DNA of 6,831 bases from Saprospiraceae bacterium (GTDB lineage: Bacteria > Bacteroidota > Bacteroidia > Chitinophagales > Saprospiraceae), in assembly GCA_015494245.1 (NCBI GenBank), contig WGBN01000015.1, forward strand, positions 1 through 6,831, written 5' to 3'. This document shows, one piece after another, positions 1 through 6,157 of this stretch. Below the pieces are notes generated by a model, which did no database searches, was not told the origin of the DNA, and saw only the letters and a list, made by a program, of their open reading frames with translations. A program made the position numbers and the translations under genes. Position 1 is the first letter of the stretch; the number at the start of each line of letters is the position of its first letter.

Positions 1-434
1 CAGTCGGAGATGATTTTCAAGAGGGTTGAGAAGAGGCCCATCAGGAAGGTGGGGATGAAGGCCAGGTTGAGTTGTTGCAGCAATTGTGCCTGGGCTACGG
101 GTTGGTTGTCGAGTTGGTGATAGAGGTAGATTACTTTGAAAGGGGTGATGATGATGCTGCTGAGCAGGAGCAGCAGCAAATAGGGCAGGAAGCGTTTTTT
201 GCTGAGGTAGGCCGGGATGAGGTAGCTGAGGTTGAGATAGACGATGGCCATGTAGGTGACGAAATGGGGCCATTGTTCGTGCAAGGCGTTGCTGAAGGAT
301 TGCCGGGAAGAGAAGGAATCAAAGAGGGAGAACAGCAGGTACATGACCACCCAGAACAGCAGGTGATAGACCCAGCGCTTTTTCAGCATTCCGGGCAAGC
401 CGGTTTTGATGTATTCTTGCTTGATGTCGTACAT
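1..434 (-). CDS. Sensor histidine kinase, LytS/YehU type, N-terminal part (cut at window edge)
   Basis: The frame is open from an ATG at 434 to the window edge, giving the first 144 residues with no stop. The visible part is a membrane domain with about four hydrophobic segments near residues 22-38, 57-77, 83-105 and 123-142. It has features I associate with the Bacteroidota LytS-type (His_kinase) family: an aromatic first helix (HLLFWVV), the pattern YLNLSYLIPAYLSKKRFLPY at about 66-85, and a helix running into LLKIISD just before the expected linker and kinase domain. In this family the membrane part senses an envelope signal, and the C-terminal kinase usually partners a LytTR response regulator; both would lie left of the window. 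GAGGAT sits directly before the ATG, rather close for a Shine-Dalgarno. The gene is divergent from folE. The kinase assignment rests on the membrane domain alone, because the catalytic part is not visible. Confidence 0.75.
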   Translation of the reverse strand, partial: MYDIKQEYIKTGLPGMLKKRWVYHLLFWVVMYLLFSLFDSFSSRQSFSNALHEQWPHFVTYMAIVYLNLSYLIPAYLSKKRFLPYLLLLLLSSIIITPFKVIYLYHQLDNQPVAQAQLLQQLNLAFIPTFLMGLFSTLLKIISD

Positions 435-466
435 ATCCTCATTTCCAGGCAGTTTTAGGGGCGCGA

Positions 467-519
467 TTCGCCAAAAAACGGCCTTTACGGGTTAGCGTTT
501 GCGGGTAATATTTGGCGAA
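467..519. repeat. 9-bp inverted repeat upstream of the histidine kinase gene
   Basis: TTCGCCAAA at 467-475 is exactly complementary to TTTGGCGAA at 511-519. It begins 33 bases upstream of the kinase ATG at 434. The two half-sites could bind a regulator as a dimer with a wide spacer, or pair in the kinase mRNA leader. The right arm alone can also fold locally as TTGGC-GAAA-GCCAA (512-525), competing with the long-range pairing. The complementarity is seen directly; any function is inference. Confidence 0.45.
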
Positions 520-552
520 AGCCAACTGAAGCAAAAACATTTTAGATAAACG

Positions 553-580
553 GCTCTTTTCAGCAGACAAAAAGAGCTGA
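553..580. repeat. Two overlapping, mutually exclusive stem-loops before folE
   Basis: GCTCTTTT (553-560) pairs with AAAAGAGC (570-577) around a 9-base loop. Alternatively TCAGC (560-564) pairs with GCTGA (576-580). The two share bases and cannot form together. The element lies immediately upstream of the candidate -7 box at 588-595, so as DNA it would sit where a regulator could touch the folE promoter. It is not followed by a clean T tract in the minus direction, which argues against a terminator for that strand. Confidence 0.4.
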
Positions 581-587
581 TTCTTTT

Positions 588-595
588 TACTTTTG
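588..595 (+). promoter_or_regulatory. Candidate -7 box for folE (TACTTTTG)
   Basis: TACTTTTG matches the Bacteroidota sigma-A -7 consensus TAnnTTTG exactly. Transcription would start near 600 and give a leader of about 75 bases before folE. No TTG or TTTG was found 17-23 bases upstream, where the -33 box should be, so only half of the promoter is supported. Confidence 0.3.
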
Positions 596-675
596 CAAGT
601 CCGGCGGCGCCTGTGAGGCGGGCAGTGACATGGAATTTCCCGAAAGGGGTTTACCGAGCAACTTAAAAAATTGAC

Positions 676-1272
676 ATGGGCTATAAAAAAGAAGAACATT
701 TTTCCCCTGAGCTTACGAATCGCTTGCGGGCGCATTACGAAGACATCCTGCAATTGGTAGGTGAAGACATCAGCCGCGAGGGGCTGGAGAAGACGCCGGA
801 GCGCGTGGCTAAAGCCATGCAGTTTTTGACGCAGGGTTATGAACAGGACCCCGAGGCGATTTTGCGCTCGGCCATGTTTTCGGAGGAGTGTAGCGAAATG
901 GTACTCGTTAAAGACATTGAGTTGTACTCTCTTTGTGAGCACCACATGCTGCCTTTTTTTGGCAAAGCGCATGTGGCCTACATTCCCAGGGGGTATGTAG
1001 TGGGGCTGAGTAAGCTTGCCCGCGTAGTGGATGTGTTTGCCCGCCGCCTGCAGGTGCAGGAACGGCTCACGCACCAGATTGTGCATTGCATAGACGAGGT
1101 CATCCAGCCTCTGGGAGTGGCTGTAGTGATTGAGGCCCGGCACATGTGTATGATGATGCGGGGCGTGCAAAAACAAAACTCTATAACGACGACTTCGGCT
1201 TTTACAGGCGAATTTTTTAAAGAGGAAACCCGCATGGAGTTTCTCAAATTGATCACATCGAAATTGAATTGA
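676..1272 (+). CDS. folE: GTP cyclohydrolase I (type IA)
   Basis: This cytoplasmic enzyme converts GTP to 7,8-dihydroneopterin triphosphate and formate, the first step of pterin synthesis (folate, and in some bacteria queuosine or biopterin). The 198-residue product aligns with the E. coli enzyme at a constant offset of 23 residues. The zinc ligands are present as C87, H90 and C158 (E. coli C110, H113, C181), with H89 equivalent to H112. Substrate and catalytic residues S112, K113, R116, Q128, E129, H156 and R162 match E. coli S135, K136, R139, Q151, E152, H179 and R185. The complete zinc set marks the zinc-dependent type IA enzyme. The first in-frame ATG after the TAA at 664-666 is the one at 676, so the start is well fixed; no strong Shine-Dalgarno precedes it. 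Only 4 bases separate its stop from the fabD start, implying one transcript. The long open frame antisense to it is a shadow. Confidence 0.98.
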   Translation: MGYKKEEHFSPELTNRLRAHYEDILQLVGEDISREGLEKTPERVAKAMQFLTQGYEQDPEAILRSAMFSEECSEMVLVKDIELYSLCEHHMLPFFGKAHVAYIPRGYVVGLSKLARVVDVFARRLQVQERLTHQIVHCIDEVIQPLGVAVVIEARHMCMMMRGVQKQNSITTTSAFTGEFFKEETRMEFLKLITSKLN

Positions 1273-1276
1273 ATCT

Positions 1277-2155
1277 ATGAAGACTTATGTTTTTCCCGGA
1301 CAGGGATCGCAGTTTCCAGGCATGGGCAAAGAGCTGTATGAGCAGCATGAATCTGTACGCGAGTTGTACGAGCAGGCCAATGAGTTGCTCGGTTATCGCA
1401 TTACCGACGTGATGTTTGAAGGCTCTGCTGAAGACCTGAAGCAGACCAAAATCACCCAGCCTGCCATGTTTTTGCACGGCATGGGAAAGGTCTATGCGGC
1501 GGGAGAAGCCTTTCAGCCGGAGGCTGTGGCGGGGCATTCCCTGGGAGAATTTACAGCCCTCGTGGCAGCCGGTGCATTGACTTTTGAAGACGGCCTTTCG
1601 CTGGTATATCAGCGGGCTATGGCTATGCAAAAGGCCTGTGAGATGACGGAAGGAACCATGGCTGCCATCCTCGGCTTGGAGGATGAAGTGGTGGAAGAAG
1701 TCTGTGGGCAGATAAGCGGGACGGTGGTCGCCGCCAACTACAATTGTCCGGGTCAACTGGTGATTTCCGGTGAAGTGGAAGCCGTGGAAGCCGCTGTGGA
1801 AAAGCTCAAAGAGCGGGGCGCGCGAAAAGCCATCCTCTTGCCCGTAGGCGGCGCTTTTCACTCTCCATTGATGAAGCCCGCCCAGGAAGAGCTGGAACAG
1901 GCCATTGCTGCCACGCCTTTGGTCGCACCCTCCTGTCCCGTTTATCAAAACGTCACGGCTGAACCCGTTACCGAGCCCGAAGAAATACGCAAAAACCTCA
2001 TTGCCCAACTCACCGGCCCCGTGCGCTGGACGCAGATCATGCGCAACATGATCCGCGATGGCCTTAGCGAATACATCGAGGTGGGTGGAAATGGCAAAAC
2101 CCTGCGCGGGTTTATCATGCGGGTAGATCGCAAGATACCCAACAGCGCTTTGTGA
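1277..2155 (+). CDS. fabD: Malonyl-CoA:ACP transacylase
   Basis: FabD moves the malonyl group from CoA to acyl carrier protein, supplying the extender unit for type II fatty acid synthesis in the cytoplasm. The 292-residue product shows the family motifs in order. FPGQGSQ at residues 6-12 carries the oxyanion glutamine Q9. GHSLGE at 86-91 has the nucleophile S88. QRAMAMQ at 112-118 has R113, which binds the malonyl carboxylate. AFHSPLM at 193-199 has the catalytic H195. Q244 in LIAQLTGPVRW completes the set. Length is normal for a stand-alone enzyme, and nothing suggests a polyketide synthase module. The ATG lies 4 bases after the folE stop, and the protein begins directly with the conserved first strand, so no other start fits. 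Translation is probably coupled to folE. A 306-codon antisense open frame covers the gene but is a reading-frame shadow. Confidence 0.98.
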   Translation: MKTYVFPGQGSQFPGMGKELYEQHESVRELYEQANELLGYRITDVMFEGSAEDLKQTKITQPAMFLHGMGKVYAAGEAFQPEAVAGHSLGEFTALVAAGALTFEDGLSLVYQRAMAMQKACEMTEGTMAAILGLEDEVVEEVCGQISGTVVAANYNCPGQLVISGEVEAVEAAVEKLKERGARKAILLPVGGAFHSPLMKPAQEELEQAIAATPLVAPSCPVYQNVTAEPVTEPEEIRKNLIAQLTGPVRWTQIMRNMIRDGLSEYIEVGGNGKTLRGFIMRVDRKIPNSAL

Positions 2156-2164
2156 GAATAAGCC

Positions 2165-2235
2165 AGGGGCCATATCTTGGAGATTTGAACAAAAGCGGGT
2201 TTGAGGTTTTTTATATTAAAAGAGTCGTGGCCCTT
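2165..2235. repeat. Long-range inverted repeat in the fabD-yqgE gap
   Basis: AGGGGCCA (2165-2172) can pair with TGGCCCTT (2228-2235), 8 bp including one G-T, around a 55-base AT-rich loop. The right arm is followed by a run of A, not T. The 94-base gap holds no TAnnTTTG match. Whether yqgE is read from its own promoter here or by read-through from fabD cannot be decided from the sequence. Confidence 0.3.
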
Positions 2236-2249
2236 TAAAAAAAAGAAAG

Positions 2250-2822
2250 ATGAAGCATCCCATGGAGCAAACCCGGATTAAAAACGGCATGGTTCTCCTT
2301 GCAGAGCCTTTTATGATGGACCCCAATTTTGCCAGTGCGGCTGTATTGCTCTGCGAACATACCGATATGGGTACAACGGGCTTCATCATCAACAGGCCTC
2401 TGGATATACCTGTGAACGAATTATTACCCGATTTCCCGGATTTTAGAGCTCCCGTGTTTTTGGGCGGGCCGGTGCAGCAGGACACCCTGCACTTTTTGCA
2501 TCGCTATGGTCCCGATGTCATTGATGGCGCTCAGGAAGTCATCCCCGGTCTTTATTGGGGTGGGGATTTCGGGCAATTGCACGATTTGGCGGAGCAGCAT
2601 CTCATTCAGCCCGACAGCGTGCGTTTTTTTGTAGGTTATTCCGGCTGGGGAGAAGACCAGCTTGCTCATGAGCTGAATCATGGCTCTTGGATTGTAGCCG
2701 ACATGGACTTGGCTTATTTGTTTAAAAACGAGCCGGAAAACCTGTGGCGCGACATCATGTACAGCAAGGGAGACCACTTCACCGTATTGGCGAATATGGA
2801 TACGCGGGCTATGCTCAATTAG
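2250..2822 (+). CDS. yqgE: YqgE/AlgH family protein (UPF0301)
   Basis: The 190-residue product belongs to the YqgE/AlgH family, widespread small cytoplasmic proteins of unsettled function; AlgH was linked to alginate regulation in Pseudomonas. Family landmarks are visible: LLAEPFMMDPNF at residues 16-27, the segment TGFIINRPL at 43-51, FLGGPVQQD at 70-78, FFVGYSGWGEDQL at 126-138 and a late LWRDIM at 165-170. Length is typical and no signal peptide or membrane segment is present. The start at 2250 follows an A-rich stretch (AAAAGAAAG); the ATG at 2262 (residue 5) is an equally possible start, since conservation begins only around residue 10. The gene is convergent with the peptidase gene, with 11 bases between the stops, so no separate terminator fits between them. 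Confidence 0.95.
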   Translation: MKHPMEQTRIKNGMVLLAEPFMMDPNFASAAVLLCEHTDMGTTGFIINRPLDIPVNELLPDFPDFRAPVFLGGPVQQDTLHFLHRYGPDVIDGAQEVIPGLYWGGDFGQLHDLAEQHLIQPDSVRFFVGYSGWGEDQLAHELNHGSWIVADMDLAYLFKNEPENLWRDIMYSKGDHFTVLANMDTRAMLN

Positions 2823-2833
2823 CGAATGCCTTT

Positions 2834-4237
2834 TCAGCTTTCTCCATTCAGCATTTTCATGTACTGATCTCTCAGTTTGAAGAACTTCGGCAACTCGCTT
2901 TCCGGCAGGGGGTCGGGTGGCGGGAAGGAGAGTTTGGTGTGGTCCACGGCATGGCCGTTTTTGAGGAACTCGAAGTGCACATGCGGGCCGGTAGCGAGGC
3001 CGGTAGAGCCGACATAACCAATGATTTGCCCCTGTTTAACCGTAGTGCCTACCCGTATGCCGGAGGCAAATTTCTGCATGTGCAGATAGCGGGTGCTATA
3101 GGTCTCGTTGTGCTTGATCTTGATCATGTTGCCTCCGCCTCTGGAGTATCTGGCTTCTACCACGACGCCATTGCCTACTGCCATGATGGGCGTGCCGTAA
3201 GGCGCGGCGTAATCCGTGCCGAGGTGGGGGCGCCTGCGCTTTAAGATGGGGTGCAGGCGGCTGGGGTTAAAGCGGGAAGAGATGCGCGAGAATTTTACGG
3301 GCGCTTTGAGGAAGCCCTTATTCATGGGGCGGCCTTCCAGGTCGTAATATCCCTGCAGCTCTTTGTTTTCGTCGTACCAGATGGAGTAAAATTCGTTGTC
3401 GCCCGTTTGGTAGTGTGCCACGTAAACCTGTCCGATACCTACGGGCTGGCCGTTGATGTATTCCTGTTTGTACAGCAATTGGAAGCGATCGCCTTTTTGC
3501 AGGTGGTGGAAATCCACGGACCATTGCAGGGCATCTTCCATTTTGGCGGCCAGGGCATAGTCCAGGCCCTGCTCGGTCATGGCATTCCAGAGGGAGGTCT
3601 CGATTTTTCCCAGGGCGGTTTTCCATTTCTTTTGCACGGGGCGCTCTACGCGTTTTACGCTTTTGCCGTTGAGGTCAAAGACGTAATAGACATAGACGTT
3701 GGGTTCGTAGATAAAGTAGTCGGGTTTTTCTTTTCCGGCTTTCGCCAAAAAGGTGTAGGGCTTACCCACGCGCAGCGACTTGATGTCGAAAACGCCTTCT
3801 GCATTTTGCACCAACTCCTGTATTTCCACTGAGTTGAGTCCGTGCTCCTGCAAAAGGGAACCGAGGAATTCATTGGGCTGTATGCTGCCTTCGGTCACCT
3901 GGAAGGTGTCTAAGGCAAAGCCATACTTGAGGTGTGGGATTTGAATGGGGAAAGCACTCAGGTTTAAGTCTTCATTGCCGGCCAGTGAGGCCTGGAGTTG
4001 ATTGCGTTGATCCAGGTTTTGGATGCCCAAAACGAGCATTACGGCAGTGAGGGCCAGCCCGGAGAGCGCATACCTGCGCTGGTAAGCGCTGGAGAGTACA
4101 TCCCGTACAAAGGGTTTTTGCAAGATGCCGGAGAGAAAAGGAACTTTGGCAAGTAGCGTTTTGAGTGTCCTTTTGGTGTTGTTTTTCAGGCGTTGTACCT
4201 GCTTGCGCAGAGCTTTGCGATAGTGTGAGCTTTCCAC
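2834..4237 (-). CDS. Membrane-anchored M23 (LytM/MepM-type) murein endopeptidase
   Basis: This is probably a zinc endopeptidase that cuts peptide cross-links in peptidoglycan, acting in the periplasm. The 467-residue product starts with about 56 basic cytoplasmic residues, followed by one membrane helix at about 57-72 that would place the rest outside the inner membrane. Residues about 112-200 resemble the regulatory N-domain of MepM/Csd3-like proteins. Residues about 213-300 form the second domain typical of these enzymes, including VDFHHLQKGDRFQLLY at 241-256. The catalytic M23 domain spans about 315-430, with zinc ligands H338 and D342 (HLGTD), H386 in RYLHM and the HxH motif H419-V420-H421. 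All four metal-binding positions are present, so it should be active rather than a degenerate LytM activator. Start at 4237 is preceded by GGAAAG. A well-matched promoter and a leader hairpin lie just upstream, suggesting independent transcription from the thioredoxin-like gene. Confidence 0.95.
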   Translation of the reverse strand: MESSHYRKALRKQVQRLKNNTKRTLKTLLAKVPFLSGILQKPFVRDVLSSAYQRRYALSGLALTAVMLVLGIQNLDQRNQLQASLAGNEDLNLSAFPIQIPHLKYGFALDTFQVTEGSIQPNEFLGSLLQEHGLNSVEIQELVQNAEGVFDIKSLRVGKPYTFLAKAGKEKPDYFIYEPNVYVYYVFDLNGKSVKRVERPVQKKWKTALGKIETSLWNAMTEQGLDYALAAKMEDALQWSVDFHHLQKGDRFQLLYKQEYINGQPVGIGQVYVAHYQTGDNEFYSIWYDENKELQGYYDLEGRPMNKGFLKAPVKFSRISSRFNPSRLHPILKRRRPHLGTDYAAPYGTPIMAVGNGVVVEARYSRGGGNMIKIKHNETYSTRYLHMQKFASGIRVGTTVKQGQIIGYVGSTGLATGPHVHFEFLKNGHAVDHTKLSFPPPDPLPESELPKFFKLRDQYMKMLNGES

Positions 4238-4260
4238 TGTTTTTCTTTTTCTGAACCTGG

Positions 4261-4292
4261 AACGCGAGGGGAGCAGTTGCTCCTCTCGCGTT
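4261..4292 (-). promoter_or_regulatory. 15-bp hairpin in the peptidase mRNA leader
   Basis: Bases 4261-4275 pair with 4278-4292 over 15 positions, one of them G-T, around a 2-base gap (a 4-base loop in practice). Three further G-T pairs can extend it outward. On the minus strand it lies 10 bases after the predicted -7 box and ends 23 bases before the ATG. It would therefore sit at or within a few bases of the mRNA 5' end. On the minus strand no T tract follows it, so it is not an ordinary terminator for the upstream thioredoxin-like gene. On the plus strand TTTTG overlaps and follows its end, so it could stop antisense transcription. Pairing is seen; the role as a 5' stabiliser is inference. 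Confidence 0.65.
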
Positions 4293-4301
4293 TTGTTATG
4301 G

Positions 4302-4331
4302 CAAAGCTAAAAAAAGATTGGAAATCCACAA
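4302..4331 (-). promoter_or_regulatory. Bacteroidota-type promoter for the M23 peptidase gene
   Basis: On the minus strand TTG (4331-4329) is followed by 19 bases and then TAGCTTTG (4309-4302). This matches the known Bacteroidota primary sigma consensus, TTG-N19-TAnnTTTG, in both boxes and spacing. It lies just after the stop of the thioredoxin-like gene at 4336. The start of transcription would be near 4294-4297, giving a leader of about 58 bases made up largely of the hairpin. Confidence 0.6.
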
Positions 4332-4335
4332 GAAT

Positions 4336-4875
4336 TTATTTCTTTCCCTGAAATTTTTCCCAGGGTGTATTCCGGTAGTGTTCCTCAGCGATGTATTTCA
4401 TCTCTTTCATCAGTTGATTTACGTCTTTGTAGCCCGGGGAGATGGTGATGCGTTCCAGTTTTTCGTTGAGGTAAACCAGGGATGGGAAGGAGAGACGTCC
4501 GTCGAGCAGGGCTGCTGCCAGTTCGTGATAGCCCCTGCGGCCGTTGGGCACCCACTTGAGGGTTTCTCCCTGGAAGTGGATGTCTTCTTTTTGCTCGGCA
4601 TTGAATTTTACAGGATAGAAATGCTCTTCTATATAAGCTTGCACCTTGGGGTCGCTGAAGGTGTTTTTGTCCATGCGTTTGCACCAGCCGCACCAGTCGG
4701 TATAGACGTCCACCAGCAACTTTTTGGGTTCTTTTTTCTGGGCTTCGATGGCTTCTTCCCAAGAATACCAATGCATTTCTTCGCCCTCTGTGCGGGCAGC
4801 GAAGGGTTTGTTGATGAAGGCATAAGCAGCTATGACGAGAGCTGTCAGCGCTATCAGGGGAATCCGTTTTTTCAT
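4336..4875 (-). CDS. Exported thioredoxin-fold protein (WCGWCK)
   Basis: This is a 179-residue thioredoxin-like protein, probably a periplasmic thiol oxidoreductase. Residues 1-20 form a signal peptide or membrane anchor (MKKR followed by a hydrophobic stretch); there is no lipobox cysteine. The thioredoxin domain runs from about 36 to 165. It contains LLVDVYTDWCGWCKRMD (53-69) with redox cysteines C62 and C65, and the cis-proline P131 in LSFPSLVYL. The insert between them, ending in WVPNGRRGYHELAAALLDGRL (108-128), is a hallmark I recognise from Bacteroidota members of the Thioredoxin_7/DUF255-like group. The CGWC active site is close to those of DsbD-type reductases, so a reductant role is plausible, but its substrate cannot be read from sequence. 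The 103-base gap to the upstream gene contains no promoter consensus that I can find. Confidence 0.92.
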   Translation of the reverse strand: MKKRIPLIALTALVIAAYAFINKPFAARTEGEEMHWYSWEEAIEAQKKEPKKLLVDVYTDWCGWCKRMDKNTFSDPKVQAYIEEHFYPVKFNAEQKEDIHFQGETLKWVPNGRRGYHELAAALLDGRLSFPSLVYLNEKLERITISPGYKDVNQLMKEMKYIAEEHYRNTPWEKFQGKK

Positions 4876-4978
4876 GCTGTCAAAAATTTAGTTGATACTC
4901 ATGCGAAGTGGTTCGGGCAGAGCAGGCCGTTCAAGTCATTTCGCTGAGTATATAAACATGACCGGGCAAAAATTGTTG

Positions 4979-6001
4979 CTACAGGTCCAGAATCCTGTGC
5001 GTTTTGTCCCAGGATTGACGTATTTGTTTTTTGTACTTTTCGAGCACTTCGTTGCGCAGGCCCATGTTGTTTTCGGAGAGCAGGGAGCTGGAGCGCATCA
5101 GGTATTGGAACCAAAGCTTGGTGTATTTTTCTAACCAGCGGTTGCTGCTGGAAAGAAAATGCGGGCTGTCAAAGACGCAATAGACCTTTTTGAAATCGGG
5201 ATCGTCCACCAGGAGAATGGAGTTGACCTGGATGATTTCGTTGTAATAGACGGCCAATTCCTGAGAGCTGTCAGTTTCGCTGATGCAGGGCTTTTTGCCG
5301 AGGTCGAAGTAGTGGAATATGTGTGCGATGAGTTGCTCGAGGGCCTCGTAAATCTGTTTGATTTCCCGGGGGTCTTCAAAAGCATGCGTGCGGCTGTAAA
5401 ACTCCAGTTGGTTGAGGGTGTTTTCCAGAATTTTTGTCGGCCATATTTCTATGGAGGGGTATTGGTTGTAGGCGTTGAGGCCTTGTTGGACAATTTGGAA
5501 CAGATGGCCGTTTTGCTTCAGGCTTTTTTTCAGGGAGAACTTGAGTTTGCGCTCTTCTTCGGAATGCGGCATGGCAATGCCCCAGGCAAAGAGCTTGAAG
5601 GCGAAGAGCTCGGGAGAAAGCGCGTAGTAAAAAATGGGTAAGTCGTTGCTGGCGAAATAGAGTTTTGTTTTTGAAGAAAATTTTTCCTGGGAAAACTGCT
5701 CCAGCAGAAAATGCAGGTAGTACTCCAATTTGGCGTGCTTGGGCATGTTTTGAGCGCTGTGACGCGCAATGATAAAGTGGTCATTGGCTTGCAGAGAATC
5801 CAAAGAGATGTGGAAGTGATTGGCCAGAATAATGGCCTCGGAGAGCAGCAGGGGCGTTTGGCCGCGCAGGCGGTTGTACAGAGCGCTTTTCCCGAGTCCG
5901 AGTAAATCCTGAGCGACTTTCTTCCAATGCATAGGCCCTTGATGCCTGCGTTCAATCTCTTCGAAAAGCAGCTGAGCGATGTCTTGATCTTCTTTGGGCA
6001 T
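4979..6001 (-). CDS. Helix-turn-helix protein of unknown role, Bacteroidota family
   Basis: The product is 340 residues, cytoplasmic, with no signal peptide or membrane helix. Residues about 24-70 look like an XRE/BetR-type helix-turn-helix: WKKVAQDLLGL, then GKSALYNRLRGQTPL, then EAIILANHFHISLDSL. The rest (about 90-335) is rich in aromatic and charged residues and has no catalytic motif I can name. The segment YFASNDLPIFYYALSPELFAFKLFAWG (115-141) is in the style of a recurring Bacteroidota family of hypothetical proteins with the same N-terminal domain. A transcription factor with a ligand or partner domain is the simplest guess. It is divergent from ubiX with 171 bases between the starts, so it could regulate ubiX, but no evidence ties them beyond position. 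ATG at 6001 is used because the HTH needs the preceding helix; M24 would cut into it. Confidence 0.85.
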   Translation of the reverse strand: MPKEDQDIAQLLFEEIERRHQGPMHWKKVAQDLLGLGKSALYNRLRGQTPLLLSEAIILANHFHISLDSLQANDHFIIARHSAQNMPKHAKLEYYLHFLLEQFSQEKFSSKTKLYFASNDLPIFYYALSPELFAFKLFAWGIAMPHSEEERKLKFSLKKSLKQNGHLFQIVQQGLNAYNQYPSIEIWPTKILENTLNQLEFYSRTHAFEDPREIKQIYEALEQLIAHIFHYFDLGKKPCISETDSSQELAVYYNEIIQVNSILLVDDPDFKKVYCVFDSPHFLSSSNRWLEKYTKLWFQYLMRSSSLLSENNMGLRNEVLEKYKKQIRQSWDKTHRILDL

Positions 6002-6027
6002 ACTTTGCTGTGGTTTTCCTATCTTTG
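5994..6027 (+). promoter_or_regulatory. Candidate ubiX promoter overlapping the HTH gene start
   Basis: TATCTTTG at 6020-6027 matches TAnnTTTG exactly. A TTG at 5994-5996 lies 23 bases upstream, at the long end of the accepted spacing. The -33 box would fall inside the first codons of the divergent HTH gene, which would make the two genes' transcription compete. Predicted start near 6034 gives a ubiX leader of about 140 bases. Confidence 0.35.
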
Positions 6028-6063
6028 AGTTCGCTCCACGGGGAGTATGCAGAGCATTTCACT

Positions 6064-6087
6064 TCTTGTGCTTTGTTGCGCACAAGA
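6064..6087 (+). repeat. 8-bp inverted repeat in the ubiX leader
   Basis: TCTTGTGC (6064-6071) is exactly complementary to GCACAAGA (6080-6087), with an 8-base spacer. It could be an operator in the divergent HTH/ubiX region or a leader hairpin. No T tract follows, so it is not a standard terminator. Only the symmetry is seen directly. Confidence 0.45.
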
Positions 6088-6140
6088 TACGCAGAAATAC
6101 TTACATAGCAGAGTTTGGCTTTTGTGCAGTCCTTTCAAAT

Positions 6141-6157
6141 CTCCTTTAACAGAGGAG
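6141..6157 (+). promoter_or_regulatory. Hairpin masking the GAGGAG ribosome-site-like motif of ubiX
   Basis: CTCCT (6141-6145) pairs with AGGAG (6153-6157), and a T-G and a T-A pair can close the loop further. The right arm contains GAGGAG (6152-6157), the best Shine-Dalgarno-like motif in the leader. It lies 15 bases before the ATG at 6173 but 9 bases before an in-frame TTG at 6167, which would add two residues. The use of that motif in this organism is uncertain. Confidence 0.35.

Larger units (their letters stand above)
435..675. other. Divergent intergenic region, histidine kinase / folE
   Basis: This 241-base gap separates two divergent genes and should hold promoters for both. Three kinds of structure are visible. 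A 9-bp inverted repeat (TTCGCCAAA at 467-475, TTTGGCGAA at 511-519) has a 35-base spacer, and its right arm overlaps a small GAAA-loop hairpin (512-516/521-525). Two mutually exclusive stems lie at 553-580. A 5-bp stem with a GTG loop lies at 608-620. The only promoter-like element found is a -7 box at 588-595 for folE. I found no TAnnTTTG on the minus strand for the kinase gene, and no convincing small ORF or RNA gene. Confidence 0.6.

Noticed and set aside
72..458. 128-codon plus-strand open frame opposite the histidine kinase
   Set aside because: Its E/Q/V-rich translation is what the complement of a leucine-rich membrane domain gives; the minus-strand reading has clear transmembrane helices and a family pattern.
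608..620. 5-bp stem with GTG loop in the folE leader as a stray copy of the hairpin array unit
   Set aside because: It shares the 5+3+5 shape, but it is not followed by TAATGTG and lacks the closing G-T pair; a stem this short is expected by chance.
439..1176. 245-codon open frame on the minus strand opposite folE
   Set aside because: Low-complexity, histidine-rich translation, antisense to a complete GTP cyclohydrolase I; no domain visible.
1253..2173. 306-codon open frame on the minus strand opposite fabD
   Set aside because: It is exactly antisense to a gene with all FabD catalytic residues, has no recognisable motif, and reads as a frame shadow produced by codon bias.
2744..3832. Plus-strand open frames of 166 and 193 codons opposite the peptidase gene
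   Set aside because: Both are antisense to an M23 peptidase with intact zinc ligands; the translations show no family features.
4261..4292. Terminator of the thioredoxin-like gene
   Set aside because: On the minus strand the hairpin is followed by CCAGG rather than a T tract, and it lies downstream of a good promoter, so a leader position fits better.
4310..4327. GATT/AATC mini-hairpin followed by seven T on the minus strand, as a terminator after the thioredoxin-like gene
   Set aside because: A 4-bp AT-rich stem is too weak, and the T run coincides with the spacer of the peptidase promoter.
4318..4947. 209-codon plus-strand open frame opposite the thioredoxin-like gene
   Set aside because: Phenylalanine/valine-rich complement of a lysine/glutamate-rich protein; the minus strand has the redox motif, cis-proline and signal sequence.
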